From positions 3,783,764 to 3,847,763 of the forward strand of contig JAQFVV010012496.1 in assembly GCA_028023455.1 (NCBI GenBank): DNA of 64,000 bases. The letters run 5' to 3'. Shown in pieces: positions 31,701 through 42,957 of the stretch. A program made the translations under genes and the position numbers. The stretch is from Epiperipatus broadwayi. Taxonomy: Eukaryota; Onychophora; Udeonychophora; Euonychophora; Peripatidae. The first letter of the stretch is position 1. The number at the start of each line of letters is the position of its first letter. The notes under the pieces are model-generated. The model saw nothing but the letters and a program-made list of their open reading frames with translations. It did not search any database and was not told where the DNA came from.

Positions 31701-33470
31701 TATATAGCTGTTGTACATGATTTTTGTTTTTTATTATAATTTTTGAATCTTATATTTAGAGATAATATATTGTATATATATACAGATTCATATCTTAAAT
31801 TAGCGATTCTTTTTTTCTCTTTTCATAATTATTTTCGATTGTTGCGAAATGGGAAAATATTTGAATACAAAATAGAATAAATATATTCCATATATGAAAA
31901 TTAATTACGATCGCATTAATTTTTTTGAATTGTAATTTATTGCTACCAAACCATAATCTCTGGTCTTATACTTTTGTCTATTGTAAAAAAAAACCCCACA
32001 GCCTTACTAAGAATTTATAAGCACACAGATTTCTGATTTTAATGATAAAAAAATATTTTAATATTGACAGAAGATTAAAATAATCTGACATTATATTAAT
32101 AGAAATGTCGATCTTGTTCTTCAGACTTAATTATTTTCTTATCGATAATATTTTCCATTTAAAAAGATTTATTTTTTACTCGTGTGTAAAAAAACTTAAA
32201 TAAATAAATTTCAATTCGTGATAAAAGATGAGGGAGAGAAAAAGCTTCTAAGTTTTTAACAGATTTGCTAATTTATTAAAAAATCTGCTCAATAGCGTTT
32301 CAAATCCAACATTTCTCGTCTCGACAGACTTTCTGTTCCGATAAAACAGTTCTCGATTGCAAACACAAGCTGACATTTTTGAAATTAAAGCTTCCAGTAA
32401 TTATCTACAATGCTAACTTTGTAATGACTTGGTCACAAAACATATAGACAGGCGAACTCTGGAGGACTAACAAAATTAAAATTTGTAATCAACAACAGCT
32501 GGTCTTTGGAAACTAAATACTAAAATTTGGAAGCTGTATTTCTGCTTAAAGAAAAGAGAAATATTAATTAGCTAATTTTTTCTTTTAAGTTAAAAACTAA
32601 ATAATAGGTTCAGTTGTTGCTTTCTTTTATTATACTAGTAATCTGTAATGCAAAGATGTCATGACTGTAAATTTTTTTTGTCTTATCTATAAAAGTTGGG
32701 AAAGCAAACGCAAGCAGGTAGTAAATGCTAAGAGGGTTTGGCATATCAATATTTTGTTACCTGAGGCAAAAACATGGCGTTTTAAAGTCATTCAGAAAGG
32801 CTTGTGATTCGATGACAATGCATTCACGTACTAAGCCTACGATTTGGGATTAAAATTCAGGTCAAATGAAATTCTTTTCAGGAGGCTTAGAAATTTTTTC
32901 TCAGTAGCCAAACCAGCTAATTAACTAACTTTGGTCAGTAATTGGGTATTTAGCTATCTATAATTAGAACTAAAACAGGAGTAGAAAATCTCACATCTTA
33001 TCACCTAATAATTATGTAGCACTTTTTTGTTCATTGTTTTTCTATGAAGAGTTGTAGGAGACACTTTGACCTGTAGTGGGCTGGTTATTACAATAGGCTG
33101 TTTTTTACTTAACTTAAAATGGTCTGCTAAAGAAAGTAATGGATAATAATAGGAAAAAACATGTATTGAATAAAATGAAATATATCTTTATTAAAAACGC
33201 ACCCACACATTAAAATTTATAAAACTAAAAAAATGTTGAGGAAAGAATTTAAATAAAAACATATAGAACAAAAAATAACGTGCTAAATAATTCTTTGAGT
33301 TCTAGTTATAGCAAATAGCTTTTTTATAATTTGTTGTTTTAGATACGTTTTTTATAAAAATTAATGTTAAATTATGTTACCTAACTAATATTTTTAAATT
33401 TTTTTTTAGTAAGACAATAAAACCAATTACTTGGTGCTTTAATGGGTTTATAAATGTAGATGATAATTTT
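31701..33470. other. Unassigned, repeat-poor DNA
   Basis: AT-rich, with none of the repeat families seen elsewhere and no coding trace. The part 32200-33000 is slightly less AT-rich. It is a candidate for real single-copy sequence, such as intron or intergenic DNA. Confidence 0.4.
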
Positions 33471-33476
33471 TTTTAT

Positions 33477-33552
33477 AACAATCTCAACCTATAGTCAAGG
33501 CAACCTTTATTGCTAAAGAAGGTTGCCTTGACTACAGGTTGAGATTGTTGAT
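33477..33552. repeat. FbE minimal hairpin
   Basis: AACAATCTCAACCTATAGTC and AAGGCAACCTTTA are followed after 6 bases by AAAGAAGGTTGCCTTGAC and TACAGGTTGAGATTGTT. This is a near-perfect 34-bp stem with a tiny loop. It is the smallest FbE copy, with no interior. Confidence 0.9.
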
Positions 33553-33699
33553 AAATTTTCAGTATTAAAAAATTGGCTTTTGATGCAATGGCTGCAACAA
33601 TAATTTTCAATAACAATAAATCATTTGATTTTTTACTTTAACAATAATATATAGGGGTTTGAACTCAGATTTTCATATGATAAAGCAAGCATCCATTAT

Positions 33700-33965
33700 A
33701 AGAATGAGTAATAACAAGAATATTGCATTTAAATCTACTATCAGTTGGTATTTTTTTTACTCAATCTTAATATTAATGACACTATAATAGAAAAATACTC
33801 ATTTTAACAAAGGCAATGTGTAAAGAAAAAAAGAATATAAAAATATTTAAAAATAATACATTAACAAGAATTAAATATTTAGCATTCTGTAAAATGATAG
33901 AAAAAGAGTTAATAATGATATAAAAAATATACCTGTGAATTGGCAATGAAAACTACAGAATCAGC
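33700..33965 (+). pseudogene. RTE-type LINE, second copy: linker fragment
   Basis: CATTCTGTAAAATGATAGAA, AAAGAGTTAATAATGATATA and AAAAAATAT match the LINE linker at 18220-18275. The copy is cut at about 33960 by unrelated DNA and resumes near 35930. Confidence 0.65.
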
Positions 33966-34640
33966 AGCAGAAAACAACACATTGTACAATTATTATTTAT
34001 TTCTTTTCCTTCATTAAATTGTCATTCTATCATAAACATTTTATCTGCTCAGAAAAAAAAGATTATTTTGTTTTAAACTTTCAATATATTACCAAGCATG
34101 CTTTCGGCTTAGTCGGTCATATTCATCACACTCAAACTTAGCAATTTGTGGTGAACTTAAAATATCAGTACAGCAGGCATTATGCAAATTTATAAATTTA
34201 CATGTTATACTTTTTGGATAAAGCAACACAAGTCTTTCTGTTAGTTGCATGGGAATCATCCATGAAACCCACCTCTTTAATCTTCCTCTTTCGATTATCA
34301 TGTTCAGCTCACTTTTGTGATTCAAAAGTATGACCAAAATTTATTTAATGTTTGAGGAACACTAGGATCATTTCTGTGCAGTTTTAAAAGTATTTATGCT
34401 GTGCCCATCTTGTGCCAATATTAGTGCATGATTCCCCATAATAAACTGCATTGCAAATAGAATTTCTGCAGTCATTATAAACAAGCTGAAGAGCCTGGTC
34501 TACATTTACCATGAATTTCAGCTGTTGAGTTTGGGCACTATGAATTTGACCATCTAGGTTGAAAGCATGCTCTGCTATATATTGAAAGTTTAAAACAAAA
34601 TTGGATTATCTATGCATATAAAACCATATGTGTGATTAAA
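33966..34640 (-). other. Unrecognised broken coding trace
   Basis: Minus-strand frames at 34620-34330 and 34337-34089 look protein-like: FNLDGQIHSAQTQQLKFMV, VYYGESCTNIGTRWAQHK and MIPMQLTERLVLLYPKS. The second resembles the start of a GIY-YIG fold (Y-Y-G-E...R-x-x-x-H), but the rest does not look like a Penelope element. Frames are broken. It interrupts the second LINE copy. I cannot name the family. Confidence 0.4.
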
Positions 34641-35525
34641 AGATCACTTATTTTTGTTAATACACATGAATTTTTTCACTTTAATAACATTTCCTTTGCA
34701 AAGTTGTAATTATTTATCAAGGGTGCATAAATTTTGCAATAATTTATATATTTCCCGTATAAAGATCGTAATATTAACTCATAAATCACAAGATTTCACG
34801 AATGTTAATTTATATACGAAATAGTGGACTTAAACAATGGAGAGAAGAACAGCTTCACGCTCCCAAATCAAGATGCTTCAGATTGGCCTATATAAGTGGA
34901 AAGTTAGGTTAAAGATAAGATGGCCACTCTTATTTTTATCAAAGTCACTATTTTGTGTCAAGGTTTGAGAGGTCCCTCTATCAGCAAAATAAAGATATTG
35001 CTTGCATATTATAAATTTCAAGGCACATTGGATACAGGTTAAAGCCTGTCTTAAAAGTATTAACATTTCCTTTATTGGAGGGAATTACTTTACAGATCAA
35101 CTTAAACTATAGATTAAATTAGAATAGAATATGTATGTGAATAAAGCTAATTGCATACAAATTAGATCATATATAACATACCTTATTGTAAATGAAGAAT
35201 GCAAGAAGCAGGTGAAATGGTTAGATTGGATTAAAGTTGGTGTGGATTAGAAACAGCAGAAAAAAGTGGTCAATGACAGATTAGTAGATTGACTAGAAGA
35301 TTAAAACAGAATAGTGACAAATAAGAAGCAGTACTTGTTCATGAATGAAAAAGATTATTAGCAGTGAAGGATAACTAACTGAAACTTAACCAAATCACAA
35401 GAGTCAAGTTGGTAGTGGAGATCGTTAATACATAACATAAAAATTGTGGGGCCAATGTAAGCACTGAAATTGCAAACTTTAATAGTTTATTCTATTGGAA
35501 ATTATATATGCCACTAAACTTAACA
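34641..35525. other. Unassigned DNA
   Basis: A 62-codon minus frame (35066-34878) has several Cys residues but no motif I can place. No known repeat. Confidence 0.35.
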
Positions 35526-35529
35526 TAAT

Positions 35530-35685
35530 CACATTCTTTATGAAAGCCACAAGCTAGACACTAGTCTGGGGATATTGGATGAATAGGCACTAGATAGGGA
35601 TTTTATGCATAAACCTTTTTGCATCCATAGATTACTCTCGCTTGCACCATGTGGCGCTACTATATGGAGAGTTTTGCCTCTGTGA
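35530..35685 (+). repeat. HhB right arm, short
   Basis: It runs from GAAAGCCACAAGCTAGACAC to CTATATGGAGAGTTTTGCCT. The core reads TTTATGA and GACAC, so both boxes are damaged. TAGTCTGGGGATATTGGATG is kept. Confidence 0.8.
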
Positions 35686-35879
35686 AATTATTATATATGC
35701 TTATTTGTGTTTCAAAAGAGATTTGATTTGAAAGCACAAAATACTAAGTGGATAACTTCCTGGTGTGAAAAAAGACTACATTATTATTGTTATTAAGTAA
35801 ACCATATATTTTGAAGTATATCATTCATTTATTTAGTTCTCTGACTGGTCCTTAAGAGAGTCTCAGGACACAGCAAAAT

Positions 35880-36287
35880 CATCTTTTCTTTATCAGTAAA
35901 ATGCTTATGATAAAATTAAAACAACATATTTATATTGGAAGGAAAGTTAATTTAGCAACAAGAGGGGGAAAGGATATTAAAAAAAGGAACATTATGAAGT
36001 GTGAAAGAGTATTACAAAAAAAGTATAAACATAATAGAAAAAATTAACGTCTACAATTGTATCTTCAAAATCCAGGCATTCTAAATGAAGAGATATGCAA
36101 TTAAATATGTAAAGAGGGGAAAATCTCCAAAACGTAATGGAATTTTATTATTGATATCTTAAAAAAAGTAGATGAAGAAATATAAAAATTATTGGTAAAA
36201 CTACATATCTTATGTCTAACTGATAAAGATGTAATAGATGATTGGAGGAATGCAGTGGTGCTTTTGATATTTATCACATGATCACTA
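35880..36287 (+). pseudogene. RTE-type LINE, second copy: start of reverse transcriptase
   Basis: TATCTTAAAAAAAGTAGATG and ACTGATAAAGATGTAATAGA with GATTGGAGGAATGCAGTGGT line up with 18870-18960 of the main LINE (the D-V-P-D-D-W-K-N-A-V segment). Many changes. It is interrupted at GATATTTA by an HhB dimer and resumes at 36693. Confidence 0.75.
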
Positions 36288-36386
36288 TCATCTATGCTTA
36301 AACTCTTCATACAGCAGTGCCATCTAGTGCAAGCCTTAGTAAATCAAAGAAGATTTGTGCATAAAATCCCAATCTAATACATTCTC

Positions 36387-36445
36387 ATCCAATATTTCCA
36401 GACCAGTTTCTAGCTTGTGAATTTCATCAGTAAAGAGCATTGGAT
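36387..36445 (-). ncRNA. Hammerhead-like ribozyme core, HhB left arm
   Basis: Minus strand: ATCCAAT, TCTTTA, CTGATGA (36430-36424), AATTCACAAGCTA, GAAAC, TG, GTC, TGGAAATATTGGAT. Both boxes and GTC are intact. The inner stem I has one mismatch (C-A) and wobbles. Stem II is weak in this copy. Confidence 0.58.
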
Positions 36446-36535
36446 GTGAGATCACTGCACCTTGTTAGTCAAAAAAGTAAATGGTGGCTGCTGAAGGTTG
36501 CATTAGATTCCAAGATCTACATGCAGTGCTCTCAG

Positions 36536-36594
36536 ATCCATGGCTTCTCACTGATGAAAGTCCCAAGCTAGAATCTAGTCTGGGAATATTGGAC
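36536..36594 (+). ncRNA. Hammerhead-like ribozyme core, HhB right arm
   Basis: TTCTCA (36545-36550) pairs with TGGGAA (36581-36586). Compared with 24486/24522 one C-G pair is replaced by T-A, a compensatory double change. CTGATGA is at 36551-36557 and GTC at 36578-36580. GAATC replaces GAAAC, which breaks the second box. Confidence 0.58.
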
Positions 36595-36692
36595 GAGTTT
36601 GCACTAGATAGGAATTTTATGCACAATCCTGCTTGCATTCCTTAATTACTAAGACTTGTACTGGGTGGCACTACTGTATGGAGAGTTTGATA

Positions 36693-37000
36693 GTGATATT
36701 TAAGAAAAGTGACAGGAATGTAATTAAAATTTATAGCAGTATATGAGAATTTTATTGAGGCAATTACTACTTTTCTAAAGTATAGTTGAATTTGAAAATG
36801 GTTCGAGCATAGTGGATCATATCCAAGTATTGAAAGAAGTTGTAGAAAGGACTAATGGGTATGAGTTTTCATTAGGCTTCGAAATTTTAGACTAAAGAAG
36901 TAATTAAAGCTTTGGATTCTCTCCTAATATTTTTAAAGCTGATCAATATAAAATAGTTATTATAGAGCATCTTGGGAAAAAATACTTCTTATGAGTCATT
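36693..37000 (+). pseudogene. RTE-type LINE, second copy: reverse transcriptase continued
   Basis: GTGATATTTAAGAAAAGTGA continues the LINE directly from 36274. AGTGGATCATATCCAAGTAT, GAAAGAAGTTGTAGAAAGGA and AATGGGTATGAG match 19775-19830 of the main copy. The trace fades after about 36930. Confidence 0.72.
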
Positions 37001-37259
37001 CTTTGGTTGATAATTGGTGTCTTACGGCAGTATTAAATAGAGGGTAATTGTGAACAAAATTTTTTATAGTCATTTTAAAATTGGAAGACTAATATCACTG
37101 GTGTTACCTTCCAAATGATTATAGTGACTTGGACGATCACATAAAGTTTTTGGACATTTGCATTTATAAATCGTTAAACCGCAATAAAGCATATTTATTG
37201 TAGCCCACACTTATTAACTATATATTTATGAATATTATTTTTTTATCACATTCAAATTT

Positions 37260-37915
37260 ATAACTGAAACACAGGCTTATTATATACCTGTGTCTATATA
37301 TGTAATATATAGGGTATACGAGCACAGACTTTCACACCACCCACCACTCTCCACTCTATCTCATAACACTGATACACTTGAACACATATATGTCGAAAAG
37401 ATAAATATATCACCAATATACGTATTTCGTGCTAAACCAGCAATCAACAGTTGGTCCAGATTACCATCTCCACACATATATGCTATAAGTGCTCAGATAT
37501 ATATTAAGATAGCCAATCTTCATACTTTAATGGACAGGCTTCAATCTACTCTACACTCCAACTGTCCAACCGTCCATCCATTTAGAAAATCTGATGATGG
37601 CCTCAGGGTGGCCTTTGAGCATTCCATCATCAGATTTTCAATTGTATGGATGGTTGAAAAGTTGGAGTGTGGAGTAGATTGAAGCCTGTCCATTAAAGTA
37701 TGAAGATTGGCTATCTTAATATATATCTGAGCACTTATAGCATATATATGTGGAGATTGTAATCTGGACCAACTGATGATTGCTGGTTTAGCATGAAATA
37801 CATATATTGGTGATTATTTATCTTTTTGACATACATGTGTTCAAGTGTATCAGTATTATGAGATAAAGTGGAGAGTGGTATGAAAGTCTGTGCTCGTATA
37901 CCCTATATATTCAAA
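37260..37915. repeat. HhA head-to-head dimer (complete)
   Basis: The left arm (37260-37592) starts with the hairpin ACAGGCTTATTATATACCTG. The right arm (37624-37905) ends with CTGTGCTCGTATACCC. GAAAATCTGATGATGG and CCATCATCAGATTTTC face each other across a 31-bp centre. The left core (minus strand) reads CTGTTGA, with GAAA and TACGTAT. The right core is better. A 130-codon open frame across the dimer is not a gene. Confidence 0.95.
37760..37816 (+). ncRNA. Hammerhead-like ribozyme core, HhA type
   Basis: TAATC (37760-37764) pairs with GATTA (37812-37816). CCAA (37769-37772) pairs with TTGG (37807-37810). CTGATGA is 37773-37779. Stem II is TGCT-GGTTT-AGCA after a T-T mismatch. GAAA is 37795-37798. 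TACATAT ends in T37805, with A37806 as position 17. All conserved boxes are present. The T-T at 10.1-11.1 weakens it. Confidence 0.7.
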
Positions 37916-38204
37916 TTTATACAAATTATGGTTCCAATGTAAGACGGCCTTGAAACCTCCATATTTATATTTTGGATATATATATATATATATACAAGAT
38001 TTAGGACTGATATAGCATCTAACATTAATAGTTTAATTCACATTGTACAGTCCAATGTATTGTTATTTTTGTGACTGAGTATTTTTTATATTATATATAT
38101 ATAAATTATTTAATTAAATCATTTTTATAATAAGAAAGCAATTGTATCATAGCTCTTTTGTTACAGTAGATGGAATAAGATCAGAATCAATTATATTTTA
38201 CAGA

Positions 38205-39050
38205 ATTTGCATTATATGTATTTAATATATAGGGTATATGAGCACAGACTTTCAGATGACCCACCACTCTCCACTCTATCTCATAACACTGATATACTTG
38301 AACACATATATGCTGAAAAGATAAATAATCACCAATATATGTATTTCATGCTAAACCAGCAACAATCAGTTGGTCCAGATTACCATCTCTACACATATAT
38401 GCAATAAGTGCTCAGATATATATTAAGGTAGCCAATTTTCATACTTTAATGGACAGGCTTCAATCCCCTACATACTCCAACCAATTGAAAATGTGATGAT
38501 GGAATGCTCAAAGACCACCCTGAAGCCAAGATTCTCATCACACCCATGTTGACCTAATATCAATCTGGCCCCTCATGTACAGGACATAATCCATTTAATA
38601 CATATACAAGGAATGGGCAGACATCTCTACTATGTAATAACTGAAATACAGGATACATGGGAATCAGATTCACATTAGATCAACATGGGTGTGATGAGAA
38701 TCTTGGCCTTGGGGTGGCCTTTGAGCATTCTATCATCATATTTTTCAATTGGATGGATAGTTGAAGAGTTGGAGTGTGTAGTGGATTGAAGCCTGTCCAT
38801 TAAAGTATGAAGATTGGCTATCTTAATATATATCTGAGCACTTATTGCATATATGTGTAGAGATGATAATCTGGACCAACTGATGATTGCTGGTTTATGT
38901 ATATTGATGATTATTTATCTTTTCGACATATATGTGTTTAAGTGTATCAGTATTATGAGATAGAATGGAGAGTAGTGGGTCGTGTGAAAGTCTATTGCTC
39001 ATATACCTATATATTACATATATTGATACAGGTATATAATATGCCTGTAT
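38205..39050. repeat. HhA head-to-head dimer with a longer centre
   Basis: The left arm extends to CACACCCATGTTGACCTAAT (38540) and the right arm starts ATTAGATCAACATGGGTGTG (38676). The centre (38568-38664) contains ACATAATCCATTTAATACAT, also seen at 2625 and 46365. The right arm has lost part of its core (stem II and GAAA deleted). The outer hairpin TACAGGTATATAATATGCCT is kept at the right end (39025). Confidence 0.93.
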
Positions 39051-39326
39051 TTCAATTATTATAGGTATTTATGTACCTATGTTTATACTTGATACTATTG
39101 CTACTATATGTCATTTTAAAATCATTATTCTTTTGAATGCTGTATATTGTTTATTTCACATTTTGTTTTTATACTAAAGATAACTATGGTCCTAGGCCAC
39201 ATTAGAAATATGGCATTGTTTCATCAGTAATAGAGGTTGCATTGGATCACAATATTTGCACTTGCAATATATAGATGGCACTAATTACAACCCAATTAAC
39301 ACAAAATCTCTATTGACTAACTAAAA

Positions 39327-39680
39327 ATCACTAGATACCCATTTACCGACGACTAGAAGATGGCTAGCAGAGTTGTCTATGGATCTGAAAAAAATAGTCT
39401 AAGCATGATTGTGATCACTCGATACCCATTTACTGATCACTAGAAGATAGCTAGCACAAGTTGTCTATGGATCATCTATCAGAAAAAATATTCTGAGCTG
39501 ATTATGATCACTAGATACCTATTTACTGATCACTAGAAAATGACTAGTGCATCCGAAAAAAATATTCTAAGCATGGTTGTGATTACTAGATACCCATTTA
39601 CTGATTACTAGAAGATGACACAGCTATCTAAGGATCATCTATCTGAAAAAAACAAACAATTCTAAGCATGACCGTGACCT
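39327..39680. repeat. Minisatellite, about four units of 75-95 bp
   Basis: GATCACTAGATACCCATTTA-type starts recur at about 39327, 39411, 39507 and 39583. Each is followed by GATCACTAGAAGAT, GTCTATGGATC, ATCTATC, GAAAAAA and TTCTAAGCATGA with local deletions. Units are diverged. No link to the Hh families is seen. Confidence 0.88.
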
Positions 39681-39824
39681 TAAAAAAAATCAGTCATAAC
39701 CCCACCTGAACTCAGATGCTAAATTCTGAGCATGAGGCAATTATGATGTTATTATACCATGATAATCTTTTTAGAAGTTAAAACTGATTAAGTCATATGA
39801 AGATAATTTCTTTTTTTTAATGTA

Positions 39825-39904
39825 TCAAAGCGTCGGTCCGGAAGCGAACCTCGGGACAACTGCTTGTAAGGCAGCTGTGCTAACCATTCGGCCACCAACG
39901 CTTG
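39825..39904 (-). repeat. tRNA-like SINE unit, S1 family
   Basis: On the minus strand GCGTTGG and CCGACGC make a seven-pair acceptor-like stem (one wobble), extended outward to TCAAGCGTTGG/CCGACGCTTTGA. TGGCCGAATGGTTAGCA fits an A box and GGTTCGCTTCC a B box. A GCTGC-CTTACAA-GCAGT hairpin would carry anticodon TAC. The T stem is mismatched, so a working tRNA gene is unlikely. Confidence 0.7.
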
Positions 39905-40065
39905 ACGAAGATAATTTATTTGTACTTTTTTTTTACTTTTAATCTTATTTTATGTCTGTAAATTATATAAAACACACACAGATCCATGTACTTTTATTAA
40001 TACTAATTTGAAATAATTGATTTTCTTTCTTTAAATTCTATAAAATATAGACGCAAATAATTAAT

Positions 40066-40368
40066 TTTTATTTTAAATCGATTGTTCAATAAAATGTAAA
40101 TTACGAACTAAACATTTATGTTAAAATAAGAAAATTTACATATGCAGATTATTTTTAGTATTTAATTTATGCGTGCATATTTATGTGTATGTAAACATAA
40201 ATATTTATGTAAAAAGTTTTATTTTAAATCGATTGTTTAATAAAATGTAAATTATGAACTTAACATTTATGTTAGAATAAGAAAATTTATGTAAGCAGTT
40301 TATTTTTAGTCTTTAATTTATGTGTGCATATTTGTGTATGTAAACATAAATATTTATGTAAAAAGTTT
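40066..40368. repeat. Tandem duplication, period about 151 bp
   Basis: ATTTTAAATCGATTGTTCAA at 40070 recurs as ATTTTAAATCGATTGTTTAA at 40221. AACATTTATGTTA, AAGAAAATTTA, GTGCATATTT and TGTAAACATAAATATTTATG follow in both. Two copies only. Confidence 0.92.
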
Positions 40369-40814
40369 TATTTATTTTAGTATTTATTTCTTATGACTCA
40401 GACATTTAAATCGATACCAAAAAAATATTTTTTTTATTTGCATCATTTTTAATGAAATCGTAAAAAGATAACTTTTCTGTCTTCAGATATGCAATATAAT
40501 ATTATAATACCAGAAAATATACAATGGCTTCAAAGATTAAGTTTAGTTACAAAATATTAAACTTATATTATTATAGTCTTTATTGGTAATCTTAAATACT
40601 ACTGAAAGTATTTACCAATAGTTAAAAAGAAAGAAAGAAAAGAGCACAATAATGTTTTTATTCTTTTTTTTTTTTTAATTTTTTTAAAATTCTTATATAT
40701 ATAACATCTGACTGTGTATTGCATAGTTATATATACAACATATTCATCATATTGTTAAGAAACATTACATTAAATAAATAAAATAAAATTATTGCTGCAA
40801 TTTATATTTTAAAT

Positions 40815-41040
40815 CTAACACGACCCACAACTCTCAGCGCCATCTTATATTGCTGTCCCACCTGATCACACACATGTTGAAAAGTCTCCCAGTGCTATCT
40901 TATATAGCTGACCCACCTGATCACACACATGTTGATTATTTATCTTTTCAACATGTGTGATCAGGTGGGTCAGCAATATATGATAGCATTGAGAGTTGTG
41001 GGTCATGTGAAAGTCTGAGTTCGAATCCCGCTTATATTAC
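40815..41040. repeat. HhA miniature dimer without ribozyme core
   Basis: CACGACCCACAACTCTCAGC on the left and GAGAGTTGTGGGTCATGTGA on the right face each other. The centre is ACATGTTGATTATTTATCTT. Within the left half a 60-bp block (CACCTGATCACACACATGTT) is repeated. It keeps only the outer 110 bp of each arm. The outer right end GAGTTCGAATCCCG resembles a tRNA B box. Confidence 0.88.
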
Positions 41041-41399
41041 ATATATAAATGCTGGTGTTAAGCCTGTACAATGTATTTATTTTAAATTTAAACAATTATA
41101 TGAAACATGGATTGTATGAAGCTGCTTATATGTGTGTCTACATATATTTGCTTCATTTAAAAATAAATTTGAAATTATTTGTTGTGCATATATGGGTGTA
41201 AATGAGTCATGTAAACTACATTGAATAGAGTAAGATAAACTACATTTAAATATAATAAAATTCAATTTATTTTAGTTTTAGTTTAGCCCCCTATCCGTTT
41301 AGTATGCATTGCTAAGTATTATATATATTTAATAAGCCATAAGTTATAAAGAAAATTGTATCTGTTAAAAACATTTTCTTTAAAATAAAGTAGTTATAT

Positions 41400-41600
41400 T
41401 TTAAAACAGGCAAAACTCTCCATACAGTAGTGCCACTCAGTGCCAACCAGAGTAATCAATGGATGCCAGAAGGCTTGTGCATAAAATCCCTATCTAGTGT
41501 CTACTCATTCAATATTCTCAGACCAGTTTCTAGCTTGTGGCTTTCATCAGTGAGGAGCTTTGGATCTGAGAACACTGCACCTAGATCTTAGGATCTATTT
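41400..41600 (-). repeat. HhB left arm (single)
   Basis: It runs from AAAACAGGCAAAACTCTCCA to CTGCACCTAGATCTTAGGAT. No right arm follows. The minus strand holds a well-kept core. Confidence 0.9.
41507..41565 (-). ncRNA. Hammerhead-like ribozyme core, HhB type
   Basis: Minus strand: ATCCAA (41565-41560), TCCTCA (41556-41551), CTGATGA (41550-41544), stem II AGC-CACAA-GCT, GAAA (41530-41527), C-TG-G, T, C41521, TGAGAATATTGAAT. Stem II has A-T where the copy at 24499 has G-C, a compensatory change. Stem I has one C-A mismatch. Confidence 0.7.
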
Positions 41601-42190
41601 AATTTTAAATAAATAAAAAATTATTTAATTTTAAATAAAAAATAATAATTTTATTGATAGAATATTTTCTTTTATATTAATTTTGTTATTTTTATGTTAA
41701 AAGCTTTAATTTGGTAAACACATATACAAACTATTTACTAATTATTGAAGCAATAAGAAAACAACTGATGTCCAGAAAAATGAATTTCAATATTAAAACT
41801 AAATTTTAGGAAAAAATAGAAATTTGAATAAAGATTTAAATGTCTACCAGCAAAAGTTTAATTAATTTTCTTAAAAAAACTTTTAATTAGAGAAATTCCT
41901 ATAAATTTTAATTAAATAATAATCTGGACCCCTTTTGTTTACATGCAGTAAACCAGTCACCGCTAAAAGCTTTGCATTGAAAACCAGAAAATGAATGCTG
42001 AGACTAGTGGGGTAGACAACTGATCTCATCAGTCAGCTATGTCTCTGGATGAGGGCATGCATGCATTCCAGCATGATGTATTCAATACCATTGTTAATAA
42101 AAAACCAATCTTTTCATGTAGCATTAAAAATACTTGCTTAGCAATGTAGAAAAAACACATCCAGTCATTGTAGTTTTACTAAAATCCCCA
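41601..42190. other. Unassigned DNA
   Basis: No recognised repeat or coding trace. Confidence 0.4.
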
Positions 42191-42194
42191 AAAG

Positions 42195-42660
42195 AATGTG
42201 GTGCTAGTAGCAGAAACTGGTCTGGGATTGAGAATATTCTCAAAGCTTGTTAAGATCTTATTTTGTGTGCTCTATATATAACATTTGTAAATACAAGCTT
42301 TATTAAATTAAGTCATGTGACATCTGACTTGATTTTTTTACCATTTTATTTTTTGCTATTAAGGCTTTGGCAATTTTATATAGCTAAAGCTAATAATATA
42401 TGGTGTATCTGAACTTAGCTCAGTCCCATATGGCTATTTGAGTTAGATAGCTGGATTGGAAGATATATGGATATCTAACAATTTCAGATTTTCTACTCAA
42501 TAGTTATACATTACTGGACTTGTCTTAATATTTTTAATCACATGCTTGAATATCACTGCACTTCACTGACAATGCCAGAAGCAGAAACTGATCTGGGGTT
42601 GAGAATATTCTCAAAGCTTATTAAGAGCTCATTTTGTGAGCTCTATATATAACAGAAATA
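42195..42660 (+). repeat. HhC right arm with a duplicated outer end
   Basis: AGCAGAAACTGGTCTGGGAT to CTCTATATATAAC (42200-42282) repeats at 42565-42655. Between them is one full right arm starting AAGCTTTATTAAATTAAGTC. The second core reads CTGACAA, GAAAC and TGATC. Confidence 0.82.
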
Positions 42661-42957
42661 TTTCTTATATAATGTCTTCTCAATTATGAACTGAGAGGAA
42701 TAAGGAAGAAAACAATATTCACATTTATAATTGCAAATTGATGATGGTTTTATAGGATTTTTGTTATAATCTGTCCAATTAGCAACTACTGAACCAGGAA
42801 GCTCCACAATATGTATTCAAATCTTGAGAATCTTGAGAAATAATTGAAAGAAAAAGAAAATGCTCTACCATAAAAATCTTAAAGCTCCATTTGAAAAGCA
42901 TACTAAAAAGGAATACCTAAATAAAAATATAACCTCTAGAAAAGCTATGCAAACTAC

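Larger units (their letters stand above)
36280..36695. repeat. HhB head-to-head dimer with target duplication
   Basis: It is inserted in the LINE: GATATTTA stands before the element (36267-36274) and GTGATATTTAAG after it (about 36693). The left end carries CACATGATCACTATCATCTA and CTTCATACAGCAGTGCCATC. The right end carries GGCACTACTGTATGGAGAGT. The centre is near 36470. The two arms carry ribozyme cores on opposite strands, both pointing outward. Confidence 0.9.

Noticed and set aside
37290-37682. 130-codon open frame
   Set aside because: It runs through the left arm and into the right arm of an HhA dimer. Other HhA copies do not keep the frame.
37260-39050. CRISPR-like array because of repeated blocks
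   Set aside because: The blocks are inverted arms of transposable elements, with no regular spacers, and the DNA is eukaryotic.
39825-39904. Functional tRNA-Val gene (anticodon TAC) on the minus strand
   Set aside because: The T stem has three mismatches and the D stem is poor. A related unit at 51082 has an A-rich tail, which points to a SINE.
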